A stretch of 64,000 nucleotides of DNA, taken from assembly GCF_041729705.1 (NCBI RefSeq), contig NZ_CP103788.1, positions 310,001 to 374,000 of the forward strand. Direction: 5' to 3'. Below, piece after piece: positions 1 through 8,962 of this stretch; position 1 is the first letter of the stretch, and every line of letters starts with the position of its first letter. A model generated the notes under the pieces. The model did not search any database. It saw only the letters and a list, made by a program, of their open reading frames with translations, and was not told the origin of the DNA. Position numbers and translations under genes: made by a program. This DNA comes from Candidatus Phytoplasma solani. GTDB taxonomy: Bacteria; Bacillota_I; Bacilli_A; Acholeplasmatales; Acholeplasmataceae.

Positions 1-153
1 GCTATATTCAAAGCGGCGTTTACTTCTCCTAGATTTTATTTCGGTTTAGTTACTCAATTTTTTTATGTCTTTTTTATCGTTTTCCTTTCCGTTGTTTTTC
101 CAATTACAAGATTATCTCGCAAAAAACCAATTGATGTTTTATTAAATAAATAA
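1..153 (+). CDS. ABC transporter permease, FtsX-like, C-terminal end only
   Basis: The first 50 codons of the window form an open frame ending in TAA at 151-153; the gene begins outside the window. The visible part is a last hydrophobic helix (rich in F, V, I and L) followed by the basic tail SRKKPIDVLLNK. A final membrane helix followed by RxSRKKPIDxL is typical of FtsX/MacB-type ABC permeases. The substrate cannot be told from this end. A terminator hairpin follows at 224-256. The family is inferred from the tail motif only. Confidence 0.6.
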   Translation, partial: AIFKAAFTSPRFYFGLVTQFFYVFFIVFLSVVFPITRLSRKKPIDVLLNK

Positions 154-223
154 TCTTAAAAAATTTTTTCAATAAATTCTTATTTGAAACTACTACAATT
201 AATATTATTTTATGTCGATAATC

Positions 224-256
224 AAGACTATCTTTTTAAAAGATAGTCTTTTTTTA
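224..256 (+). terminator. Rho-independent terminator after the FtsX-like permease
   Basis: Perfect 10-bp stem AAGACTATCT (224-233) / AGATAGTCTT (241-250) with a 7-nt A/T loop and a run of T on the plus strand. It lies 70 bp after the permease stop codon. The same stem core (ACTATCT/AGATAGT) recurs in the terminator at 22550-22573. Confidence 0.8.
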
Positions 257-319
257 TATTCAAAAATAACTTAAATTCAAAACTTTTATCATTTTTTTTG
301 ATAAAAAAATTTTCTTAAT

Positions 320-660
320 TTAAATGTTTAACAAAAATTACTTTAATTTAACTTGTTTTTCTTTTTTATAAATTCTTTTAAAAATATTTTGTCAATTGCT
401 ATCATTTGTTCTATTGGTAAATCTTTTTTTCCAACCATTTTAAACTTTTAATTTCTGTTTTTTTGAACCTTAATTTTGCTTTTAGTTTTAGTAATTCCAA
501 AAGCCAAAACATATTTTAATTTCAATTTACTTTTATAAGTTGCTTGTAATTTGTTATTTTTTCAAATAACTAAATAACTATATCCATTTAACGTTTCGAA
601 GCTCTGGGTGTTGGTTAAATAGCTACAATATTTAGACCTCTTTGGTGACAAAAACCATTC
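320..660 (-). mobile_element. Decayed element relic, homologous to 14758-14900
   Basis: Read on the minus strand from about 650, this stretch begins CACCAAAGAGGTCTAAA and runs through GATATAGTTATTTAGTTATT. The same order of words (CACCAAAGAGGCCTAAA, then GATATAGTTGGTTAGTTATT) is found on the plus strand from about 14762. The minus-strand frame from 600 to 320 can be read for about 80 codons (with K-rich text such as KSKLKLKYVLAFGITK) but carries at least two stops. No intact transposase motif is visible. A relic of an insertion sequence or mobile unit is the simplest reading; the family is not recognised. Confidence 0.4.
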
Positions 661-770
661 ATTTAAAATTCTTCTTTTCTTAAAAACAAAAAAAAGACTA
701 GTTATAAAAACTAGCCTATTTAGGTATTAAAAATGCATTTATTTACAATTTTTTATAAAAGTACACCTAG
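655..770 (+). repeat. Degenerate copy of the right end of the 15125-15457 element
   Basis: This block shares CATTCATTTAAAAT, then a hairpin-forming GACTAGTT...AACTAGCC segment, then CTATTTAGGTATTAAAAAT and a degraded form of the terminal repeat (CATTTATTTACAATTTTTTA) with 15350-15457. It is therefore a second, more decayed copy of the right-hand end of the inverted-repeat element described at 15125-15457. No gene is seen between this and the stop codon of the following minus-strand pseudogene. Confidence 0.6.
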
Positions 771-788
771 TTGTAACTAACTATCTTC

Positions 789-2511
789 TTAGATTTTGTT
801 CCTGTTTAAGATTTTTAAAATAAAATTAGTAATAAAGACAATAATTAAATAAACACAACAAACTATAATATAAGGAGTCCATATATCCAAATCAACAGAC
901 GCGTTACTCTGAGCCTGCCATAAAAGACTTGAAAAACCAATAATTGAAAACAACGAAGTATCTTTAATGTTAGTGATAAATTGTTTTCCTACTGCAGGAT
1001 AAGTTTTTTTAATGCTTTGTTCAAAAATGATGCAATTAAAAACTTGTTTTTGAGTCATTCCTAAAGCATAACCAGCTTCAATTTGGCCTTTATCTAATAA
1101 ATTAATATTATGCATCATAATTTGAATTAAATTGGCAATAGTATTAAGTAATAAAACAATCAAAGATGCAGAAAAAGCTATTTTAATATTTTTAAATGAT
1201 TCTATTGTAGTAATAAAATTAAACACTAATAAAGATTGTATAGAAATAGGAATAGCATTTAAAAAGCTAACAAAACGATCAATTACAAAAGAAAAAGTTT
1301 GATACATTTTCATAAGTGCTTTTTTTTGAGTTTGACGATAATAATTTACTAATATTTTAGCTTTCACTAATAATAAAGATAAAAGAAAACCCAAAACAAC
1401 ACTATCTATCGCTACAACTAAAGAATTAACAAAGCTTTTAGCATAAGAGGGAAAAGTTTTTAAGATTTTTTGAATTTTATCATCTAAATTTGTTTTATTT
1501 GTAGTTTCTAATTTTTCATTTATTTGTATATAATCACCAAAAGCTGGTGGGACAAAGTTTTTTTCATAATAATCAGTTATTTGTTCTATATTTGAGTTTA
1601 TATCATCTAGTTTTTCTTGATTTTCTTGTATAGCAGTTTTAATTCCTTTTTCAATTAGTTCTTTTACAGACTTATTATTTTTTTTTAATAAAAATACCAT
1701 AAGGAGGAATTGTTTCTTGCAATGTTAATTTAAATTTTTTAAATTCTTGGTTATGTTTTTGAAATAAAGCTTTTATAATAAGATCATCTGTAATAAAACC
1801 ATCTACTATTTTATCTTTTACCAAAAGAAAACATTCAGAAGTACTATTTCTTAAAAAACTATTTGTTCCATCATTTTGTTCTAAAAAATTATTCTTTTTA
1901 TTTGCTTCATTATTCATATAATTATCAATATTTTCTTTGAAACAAGAAGTTGTGTGTAGTTAATCTTAATTTTTTATTACAGAATTGATCATTATCTAAT
2001 TGTATTGGTTCTTCAGTGTTAGAGATATTAAAAAATTTTTCATTATCGGTTTTAACTAAAATACTGGCACAAGTGGTATAATATTTAATTATATCAAAAT
2101 ATGTTTCTCTGGAATTTGTTGCACTTAAAGAACCAATATAAAAATCTGCATTGCCTGATTTAACGGCGTTAAGAGCTCCTTCGAAAGTACCGAAAGCTTT
2201 TATTTTTATTTGTTTATTTATGTTTTCAGCAATATCTTTGCAAAAAAAGAACATCAGAACCTAAAAATATATGTACTATCGGTTGTTAGAAGGCTATTTT
2301 GAATATCTTTATGACCACCAAAAGCTAAAGGAGGAGCGCAAGTGACTGTTGCTAATACTAAATTATCTTCACTAACGTTGTTTTTTTGGGGTTTTTTAAA
2401 AAGATAGTAATGTAGATAAATTAAAATACTGAACAAAAAACATAAAAAGATAATTTTAATATTTATTTTTTTAATCATAAAAAAACTCCATTCTTCTTTT
2501 GTTAGTTTCAT
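789..2511 (-). pseudogene. glnP: Glutamine/amino-acid ABC transporter, fused substrate-binding and permease protein, frameshifted
   Basis: Four successive minus-strand open pieces read as one protein of the GlnP type, in which an extracellular solute-binding domain is fused to a polar amino acid permease. 2511-2254 carries an N-terminal membrane anchor and the beginning of the binding domain; 2254-1925 continues it (IKAFGTFEGALNAVKSGNADF); 1917-1675 ends it (IPPYGIFIKKK); 1700-789 is the permease with several membrane helices and the EAA loop (EAGYALGMTQKQVF) that contacts the ATPase. Frame changes lie near 2257, near 1955 and in an A/T-run at about 1678-1685. The ATPase partner GlnQ is not adjacent. 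Most likely dead, though homopolymer errors could explain some shifts. Confidence 0.8.
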
Positions 2512-3236
2512 TTAACAACAAAATGCTAAAAAGTAGGTAAGCAAAAAGTTTATAATTGTGATAAAATAATAAATTTTTGTTTGTAATAAATATAATACGA
2601 ATAGATTAATTGTGTTTTATTTTCCAAGTTTTGCGTCTTAGTTTCTCGTATCAGAACCAAATTTAATTTTTTGTTTGGGGTTTTGATTAAAATTATTTTT
2701 TTGATTAATTTGTTCATTTAAAAAGGCAACAAAATTTTTGTAATTTGTTCTTAATTAAAAGAATTATTTTATTTTTATTGTTTTAAGAATGTAATTAATT
2801 TAAGAGTTAGTAAATGATGATAAGAATTTTGTATAGATAAAAACACATTATAACTTGCCATAAATAATAATTTGTGTTGTTTTTATTTACTTGTTATTAA
2901 AATGTTTGAATTAGGTGAATAAATTTTTTTTAAGACTAGCATGCGCTTTTGACCTAAATGAAATGGCAAATTAATAAAAATTTGTAAAAAAATAAAAAAA
3001 TTTGCTGTTTTGGTATTAATTAGATAATAACAGCATCTTTGATATTTTAAATTTGGTTTGGGGCACAATTAATTTGTTAGAATAAAAAATTATTTTTCTA
3101 CTATGAAATGTTAACTGCTAATAATACTAAAGGACACTATTTTTTAATAATTAACACTATAGCAATTTCATTAAAACAAAAAAATACTATATCTATAATT
3201 ATATATCAAAAAATAAAAAAAAATTAAGTTTTATCA
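2512..3236. other. AT-rich decayed spacer, no intact gene
   Basis: About 725 bases without a credible gene. A minus-strand 61-codon open frame (3068-2883) and short protein-like stretches on the minus strand around 2750-2600 have no recognisable motif, no proper ribosome binding site and are flanked by stops. The composition and broken frames are those of decaying coding DNA between the dead glnP-like gene and the dead gene at 3237. Confidence 0.5.
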
Positions 3237-3730
3237 TGAGTAAAATTAATTTAGCTTGTTTTTGTTGGTTTTTTATGAGTATTTTTAAAATGAATTTGGC
3301 TTTTTGGTTGTCATATTGATTATCCTTTCTTATTGTATTTTTCGATAAAGCGATTTTTTTACTATCTGGGTAGTATTGTATTATTTTTAGTTCTTTTACT
3401 AGTTTAGCTGTCTTTGTTTTGATTTAAGATTTAAATTTCAAGTAGAAAATAATAAATTTAAGTAGTTTATAAAAAGTTTTTTTATCGTTATTGTCGTTTC
3501 GAGTGGTAGTTAGAGGGTTTAAAAACTTATTTATTGAATTGTTTAGCAAATTATGCAATAATAGCGTTAAAAGCTATAAAAAATGTTTTAAATTATCCTT
3601 GAGAATCTTTTAAAATCGTTTCTATCTTGGTTAGTTCTAATAATAAAGATGATAAGTGTGTGATTCTTATAGTTTGGTTTGAAAAAATATTTGATGGGTA
3701 CCGGTACAATATTAATTTATCCAACTTTTA
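3237..3730 (+). pseudogene. Possible membrane glycosyltransferase (GT2-like) relic
   Basis: The plus strand from ATG 3237 reads as two or three hydrophobic helices (LAFWLSY, a stop, LSFLIVFFDKAIFLLSG) with in-frame stops. After a frame change, 3533-3720 reads as a soluble segment, IALKAIKNVLNYP, stop, ESFKIVSILVSSNNKDDK. The order 'membrane helices, then a repeat of the kind ALKSINNQNYPxxxxxIVVxxNSxDxT' resembles the start of family-2 glycosyltransferases. The conserved N-terminal NE motif is not clearly visible, so the assignment is tentative. At least two stops and two frame changes make it non-functional. 3731-4089 holds nothing recognisable. Confidence 0.3.
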
Positions 3731-4103
3731 ACCTATTTTTAATGTCTTTTTTAATGCTTTTTTTGATAAAAAAACTAATCTTTTTTTTAAGTTAATTTAA
3801 TTTATATTAGGTTATTTTTCATCCTTTTGTGTAGTAAAACTTAAATAATTATAACATATCTGGACTTACAATGGTTTTTTAAAACCACTACTTGCAAAAA
3901 AAGATACTCATAAACATTCTTTTTTTTGATAAAAGGCATAATTTGGAGTACAATTTATATGTAGATGTATCATTATCTAAAAATATTCATTTACTGTGTT
4001 AAAGATTAAAAAATTATTTGATACTTAATATAAATTGATGAATTAATGTTAAGAAAATATATTTAACTCTAGAAAAACCAAGATAAAATAAGGAGAATAT
4101 AAA

Positions 4104-5195
4104 ATGCTAACTAATGTTTATGACCCTTTAAAAGGACAAAAATTAGAAATTCTTGATGCCCAAGGAAATTTAGTTAAACCTGAATTAGAACCCAAAATTG
4201 CCAAAGATGTTTTGTTAAAAATGTATAAAACCATGATTTTAAGTAGACAAGCAGATTTAGCAGCTTTAAAATATCAACGTCAAGGAAGGATGGGTAATTA
4301 TTTACTGAATTCCGGACAAGAAGCTTCTCAAGTCGGCGCTGTTGCTGCTTTAGAACCACAAGATTGGGTATCCCCTTATTACCGTGATGCCGGGATTTAT
4401 CTTTATCGTGGCGTTTCTTTGGAACAATTTTATCTTTATTGGTATGGCAACGAAAACGGTTCTAAAATAGATCCCAAATTACGTATTTTACCAGCTAATA
4501 TAATTATTGGCTCCAGTGTTAATTTAGGTGCTGGCTTGGCTTTCGCTAGCAAATACCAAAATAAAAAAGAAGTGACGATCGCAACTATCGGTGATGGCGG
4601 GACTGCACACGAAGAATTTAACGCAGGGTTAAATTATGCAGCTGTTTTTAGAGTGCCTTTAGTTGTTTTAATTCAAAACAATCAATATTCTATTTCTAAT
4701 CCTCGGGCAAAAGTTTCTCAAGCTCCAACTTTGGCTCAAAAATGTTATGCTTTTGGTATTCCAGGTATGCAAGTTGATGGCAATGATGTTTTGGCGGTTT
4801 ATGTGGCAGTCAAAGAAGCTATAACTCGTGCTAGAGAAGGACAAGGACCTATTTTGATTGAAAACATTGCTTACCGTTTGGAAGCTCACTCCACTAACGA
4901 TAACGCTTCTGTTTATCGTAGCAAAAAAGAGGAAGATGAATGGAGAAAAAAAGATCCAATTATCCGTTTCCAAGCATATTTAATTAAAAAAGGTTTCTTA
5001 AGTTTAGAACAAGCAGCACAAATCGAAAAAGACGCACAAGAAGAAATAGTTGCCTCTCACCAAAAAGTAGAGCAAACAGGGACTCAAATGCCTTTAAGAG
5101 AAATTTTTGAACACACTTATGAAAAAATGACTCCGCAATTAGAAGAACAGTTTGAAGAATGTCAAGCTTTTTTGCAAACAAAGGAAGGTAAATAA
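4104..5195 (+). CDS. pdhA: Pyruvate dehydrogenase E1 component, alpha subunit
   Basis: Catalyses, with PdhB, the thiamine-diphosphate-dependent decarboxylation of pyruvate and transfer of the acetyl group to lipoyl-PdhC, linking glycolysis to acetyl-CoA in the cytoplasm. The 363-residue protein has the thiamine diphosphate motif beginning GDGG at residue 163 and closing with NN at residues 192-193, the spacing typical of the family. The start ATG has a good AAGGAG site (4090-4095) eight bases upstream. First gene of a four-gene operon; pdhB follows after two bases. A dead second copy lies directly downstream of the operon at 8963-10079. Confidence 0.97.
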   Translation: MLTNVYDPLKGQKLEILDAQGNLVKPELEPKIAKDVLLKMYKTMILSRQADLAALKYQRQGRMGNYLLNSGQEASQVGAVAALEPQDWVSPYYRDAGIYLYRGVSLEQFYLYWYGNENGSKIDPKLRILPANIIIGSSVNLGAGLAFASKYQNKKEVTIATIGDGGTAHEEFNAGLNYAAVFRVPLVVLIQNNQYSISNPRAKVSQAPTLAQKCYAFGIPGMQVDGNDVLAVYVAVKEAITRAREGQGPILIENIAYRLEAHSTNDNASVYRSKKEEDEWRKKDPIIRFQAYLIKKGFLSLEQAAQIEKDAQEEIVASHQKVEQTGTQMPLREIFEHTYEKMTPQLEEQFEECQAFLQTKEGK

Positions 5196-5197
5196 CA

Positions 5198-6175
5198 ATG
5201 GCTTTAATGACATTGCTACAAGCAATTAATCAAACTTTAGATAGTCAATTAAAAAAAGACCCCAATATTGTTGTTTTCGGGCAAGATGTAGGTAAATTGG
5301 GAGGAGTTTTCCGCGTTACTCAAGGCTTACAAGATAAATATGGCGAAAATCGAGTTTTTAATACTCCGATCGCTGAATCAGCGATTATCGGCAGTGCTAT
5401 CGGGATGGCAATCAACGGCTTAAAACCGGTGGCAGAAATTCAATTTGATGGCTTTATTTTCGTTGGTTTAGAAGATTTATTTGCTCATGGAGCACGTATG
5501 CGTAATCGTAGTCGTGGCACTCGTACGGTTCCTATGGTAGTCAGAGTTCCGGTTGGTGGTGGAGTTAAATCTTTAGAACATCACTCCGAGAGTTTAGAAG
5601 TTATTTTAGGTTCTGTTCCTGGTTTAAAAGTTGTAATTCCATCAAACCCTTACGACGCTAAAGGGCTATTGACTGCAGCTATCAATGACCCTGATCCGGT
5701 TATTTTTATGGAACCAAAAAGGATTTATCGCGGTTTTAAACAAGAAGTTCCAGAACATGACTATGAAGTAGAAATTAGTAAAGCAAAAATAGTTCAACAA
5801 GGCTCAGATATTACAGTAGTTGCTTGGGGAGCGATGGTAATTGAAACTCAATTAGCCATCAAACAATTAAATGATGAAATTTCGGTTGAATTAATCGATT
5901 TACGAACTATTAACCCGATTGACCGTGAAACTGTTATTACTTCTGTAAAAAAAACCGGACGCTTTTTGGTAGTGCATGAAGCTACTAAAACTTATGGACC
6001 GGCTGGAGAATTAATAACTTTAGTCAATGAATCAGCGTTTATGTATTTAGAAGCTGCTCCAGCGCGTGTTACTGGTAACGATATTACCATGCCTTTAGCC
6101 AAAGCAGAACATTTTCAATTTTTAAGTCCTGAAAAAATAGCTGCTGCTATTCGCAAAGTAGCTTTGGAAGAATAA
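5198..6175 (+). CDS. pdhB: Pyruvate dehydrogenase E1 component, beta subunit
   Basis: Beta chain of the E1 heterotetramer that decarboxylates pyruvate. The 325-residue length and sequence match the transketolase-type beta subunits throughout: an N-terminal pyrimidine-binding domain (FGQDVGKLGGVFRVT near residue 27, FNTPIAESAIIG near 56) and a C-terminal transketolase domain (ITVVAWGAMV, IDLRTINPID). It begins two bases after the pdhA stop, with an AAGGAAGG site lying inside the end of pdhA, so the two subunits are translated together in equal amounts. Confidence 0.97.
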   Translation: MALMTLLQAINQTLDSQLKKDPNIVVFGQDVGKLGGVFRVTQGLQDKYGENRVFNTPIAESAIIGSAIGMAINGLKPVAEIQFDGFIFVGLEDLFAHGARMRNRSRGTRTVPMVVRVPVGGGVKSLEHHSESLEVILGSVPGLKVVIPSNPYDAKGLLTAAINDPDPVIFMEPKRIYRGFKQEVPEHDYEVEISKAKIVQQGSDITVVAWGAMVIETQLAIKQLNDEISVELIDLRTINPIDRETVITSVKKTGRFLVVHEATKTYGPAGELITLVNESAFMYLEAAPARVTGNDITMPLAKAEHFQFLSPEKIAAAIRKVALEE

Positions 6176-6196
6176 CAATAACTAAAGGAGAAAAAT

Positions 6197-7447
6197 ATGT
6201 TTGAATTTAAATTTGCTGATGTCGGCGAAGGCATTCATCAAGGTACTATTACTAGATGGTTTTTTAAAATTGGTGACTCAATCAAAGAAGGTGATATCTT
6301 AGTCAAAGTCGAAACAGATAAACTTGATGTCGAATTAACTTCACCTGTAACAGGGACAATTTTGAATATGACTCATAAAGAAGGTGATGTGATAAATGTA
6401 GGAGAGACATTAGTTTTGATTAAAGAACCAGGCGACTCTGATGCGGTAGTAAAACAGACGTTAAATTCTGGTAGTCCTACTGTTTCACCCACAAGTCAAC
6501 AACATTCCCCAAGTGCACAAGCAAGTTTTCCAACTGCAACTATAACACAGACAAAAATATTAGCAACTCCCTTAGTCCGTTGTTTAGCTAAAGAATTAGG
6601 AATTGACTTAGCTACAATCAAAGGAACTGGGATTGATGGAAAAATCTTAAAAGAAGATATTATCCAATTTCAACAAAAAACTTCAACTAGCACAACTAAC
6701 TCTTTTGTTTCTCAACCAGCTCCTTTAAAAGCGAGCATTAACGACTCGGCTCAAACAGAAATTATTAAAATTTCACGTTTAAGAAAAGCAATTGCACAAA
6801 AAATGGTTCTTGCTAAAAGCACGATTCCAGAAACAACTTTAATCGATGAAGTTAACATCACTGCTTTAGTGGCTTTAAGAAAGCAAGCCAAAGTACAAGC
6901 TGAAAAACAAGGAATTAAATTAACTTTTATGGCTTTCATCATGAAAGCAGTCGCTATTGCCTTGGAAGAATTCCCAGTTTTTAATGCCAGTTTTGACGAT
7001 GCAAGAGACGAAATTATTTTAAAAAAATTCATCAATCTAGGAATTGCTGTTGATACCAAAGACGGCTTGATTGTTCCTAATGTTAAAAACGCTAATAAAT
7101 TCAATCTTTTAGAATTGGCGAAAAAATTACAAGAAGCAGCCCAAGCGACTATCGAAAGAAAAGTTCAATTAGACGCGCTCCAAAACGGTACTTTTACAAT
7201 CACTAATTTCGGCTCTTTAGATATTAGTTATGGCACGCCTGTGATTAATTATCCAGAATTAGCTATTTTAGGGGTTGGTAAAATTTCTAAAAAACCGATT
7301 GTAGAAAATAATCAAATTATTATTGCCGATATGTTGCCGCTTTCACTAGCGATTGACCACCGTATTATCGATGGCGCTGATGGAGGAAGATTTTTAAAAC
7401 GTATTAAAGAATTGTTATCTTTGCCTACTTTATTACTTTTATCCTAA
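6197..7447 (+). CDS. pdhC: Dihydrolipoamide acetyltransferase (E2) of pyruvate dehydrogenase
   Basis: Core of the complex: transfers the acetyl group from lipoamide to coenzyme A. The 416 residues show one lipoyl domain (residues 1-80, attachment lysine K42 in VETDKLDVE), a Ser/Thr/Gln-rich linker, an E3-binding domain (about 118-155, ATPLVRCLAKELGIDL) and, after a second linker, the catalytic domain with the HRIIDGADGG active-site motif near residue 388. A single lipoyl domain is the short form usual in small genomes. AAAGGAG precedes the ATG. Third gene of the pdh operon, 21 bases after pdhB. Confidence 0.97.
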   Translation: MFEFKFADVGEGIHQGTITRWFFKIGDSIKEGDILVKVETDKLDVELTSPVTGTILNMTHKEGDVINVGETLVLIKEPGDSDAVVKQTLNSGSPTVSPTSQQHSPSAQASFPTATITQTKILATPLVRCLAKELGIDLATIKGTGIDGKILKEDIIQFQQKTSTSTTNSFVSQPAPLKASINDSAQTEIIKISRLRKAIAQKMVLAKSTIPETTLIDEVNITALVALRKQAKVQAEKQGIKLTFMAFIMKAVAIALEEFPVFNASFDDARDEIILKKFINLGIAVDTKDGLIVPNVKNANKFNLLELAKKLQEAAQATIERKVQLDALQNGTFTITNFGSLDISYGTPVINYPELAILGVGKISKKPIVENNQIIIADMLPLSLAIDHRIIDGADGGRFLKRIKELLSLPTLLLLS

Positions 7448-7468
7448 ATAAGAAAGTGTCAAATAACT

Positions 7469-8845
7469 ATGAAAAATTATGATATTTTAGTAATCGGCGG
7501 AGGACCGGGAGGATATGTTGCTGCCATCAAAGCGGCTCAATTAGGCGCTAAAGTAGCGATAGTTGAAAAACATAAGCTAGGAGGGATTTGTCTTAATTAT
7601 GGATGCATCCCTACCAAAACCTATTTAAAAAGTGCTAAAGTATATCAAACCATCCAAAAAGCAGCTGATTTTGGCATCACAATCAAAGAAGCTCCCACTT
7701 TTAATTGGCTTTCGATCTTACAACGCAAAAATAAAATTGTTGATCAATTAACTAGCGGAATTAGTTTTTTGTTGAAAAAAAACAAGATTGATGTTTTCAA
7801 TGGGTTTGCAACTGTTATTTCCCCTCAAGAAGTACAAGTCGAAAAAGAAACTTTGCGAACTAAAAACTTAATTATCGCAACAGGAGCAACTGCTTTTATC
7901 CCCCCTATTCCAGGCGCACACAAAGCTTATCAAAAAGGTGTTTTAAAAACGAGCAAAGAATTATTACAATTAGATAAACATCCTAAAAACATTACTATTA
8001 TCGGTGGCGGAGTCATCGGGGTGGAGTTTGCTACCATTCATAGAGTATTTGGTGCTGATGTAACTATTTTAGAAAGACAAGCTAGTATTTTAAATGGTTC
8101 AGATAGTGATATCGTTGATGCTTATACTAAAAGATTAAAGGCTGATGGAATCAACATTTTAACTAACGTAGAGATTAACTCTATTCAAGACCACCAAATT
8201 ACTTATACTCATCAAGGTGTTAAAAATACGAAAGAATCAGAAGTAATTTTGATGGCGGCAGGAACCAAACCGAATTTAGCAGGATTAGAAAATCTTAATT
8301 TAGAATTAACACGTAATAGCATTGTTACTGATGCCTTTTTACAAACTTCTGTCCCTGGAGTTTATGCTATTGGCGATGTTAACGGAAAGCATATGTTAGC
8401 TCACGTAGCCAGTCATGAAGGAATTGTTGCTGTTATGCACGCTTTAGGACTTGGAGAAAACCATGGAATAAATTACACTCGCATTCCTTCTTGTATTTAT
8501 GGTTTTCCTGAAATTGCAGCCATTGGGATGACTGAAAAAGAAGCTCAAGAAGCTAAAATTGAATATAAAGTTTCTAAAGTCCCTCTTTCTGCAATCGGCA
8601 AAGCTTTAGCTGATGGCGAAAAAGAAGGTTTTGCTAAGATGATTGTTGATAAAAAACATTTAGAAATCATCGGGATGCATATTTATGCTTATAATGCGAC
8701 TGAATTGATTAGTGAAATTTCGGTTGGGATGGAATTGGAGGGGACAGCTTATGAATTATCACAAGCAATTCATCCTCATCCGACTTTATCAGAATTAACT
8801 TTCGAAACTCTTTTAGGGGCAATTGATAAACCAATTCACTTATAA
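7469..8845 (+). CDS. pdhD: Dihydrolipoamide dehydrogenase (E3) of pyruvate dehydrogenase
   Basis: Flavoprotein that reoxidises the dihydrolipoyl arm of PdhC with NAD+. The 458-residue protein starts with the FAD-binding loop GGGPGGY, carries the redox-active disulfide GGICLNYGCIPTK (C41 and C46), a central NAD-binding loop (GGGVIGVEFA) and the C-terminal catalytic histidine motif HPHPTLSE near residue 437. There is no N-terminal lipoyl domain, unlike the E3 of some mollicutes. Last gene of the operon, 21 bases after pdhC, with only a weak AAGAAAG site; a strong terminator follows at 8884-8914. Confidence 0.97.
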   Translation: MKNYDILVIGGGPGGYVAAIKAAQLGAKVAIVEKHKLGGICLNYGCIPTKTYLKSAKVYQTIQKAADFGITIKEAPTFNWLSILQRKNKIVDQLTSGISFLLKKNKIDVFNGFATVISPQEVQVEKETLRTKNLIIATGATAFIPPIPGAHKAYQKGVLKTSKELLQLDKHPKNITIIGGGVIGVEFATIHRVFGADVTILERQASILNGSDSDIVDAYTKRLKADGINILTNVEINSIQDHQITYTHQGVKNTKESEVILMAAGTKPNLAGLENLNLELTRNSIVTDAFLQTSVPGVYAIGDVNGKHMLAHVASHEGIVAVMHALGLGENHGINYTRIPSCIYGFPEIAAIGMTEKEAQEAKIEYKVSKVPLSAIGKALADGEKEGFAKMIVDKKHLEIIGMHIYAYNATELISEISVGMELEGTAYELSQAIHPHPTLSELTFETLLGAIDKPIHL

Positions 8846-8883
8846 ATTTCTAATCAAAAAAAACTACACAAATAACTAACAAA

Positions 8884-8914
8884 AAAAGACTGACTTTGTA
8901 TGTTAGTCTTTTTT
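8884..8914 (+). terminator. Terminator of the pdh operon
   Basis: Stem AAAAGACTGAC (8884-8894) pairs with GTTAGTCTTTT (8902-8912, one G-T pair) around a 7-nt loop, followed by T-rich sequence. It ends the pdh operon 40 bp after the pdhD stop and separates it from the dead pdhA copy. Confidence 0.85.
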
Positions 8915-8962
8915 ATTTATTAATTTTAAAATAAAGTAAAATGAATGAAACATCATTTCTTA

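Noticed and set aside
2883-3068. Minus-strand 61-codon frame as a gene
   Set aside because: No ribosome binding site, no motif and flanking stops; it lies in decayed DNA.
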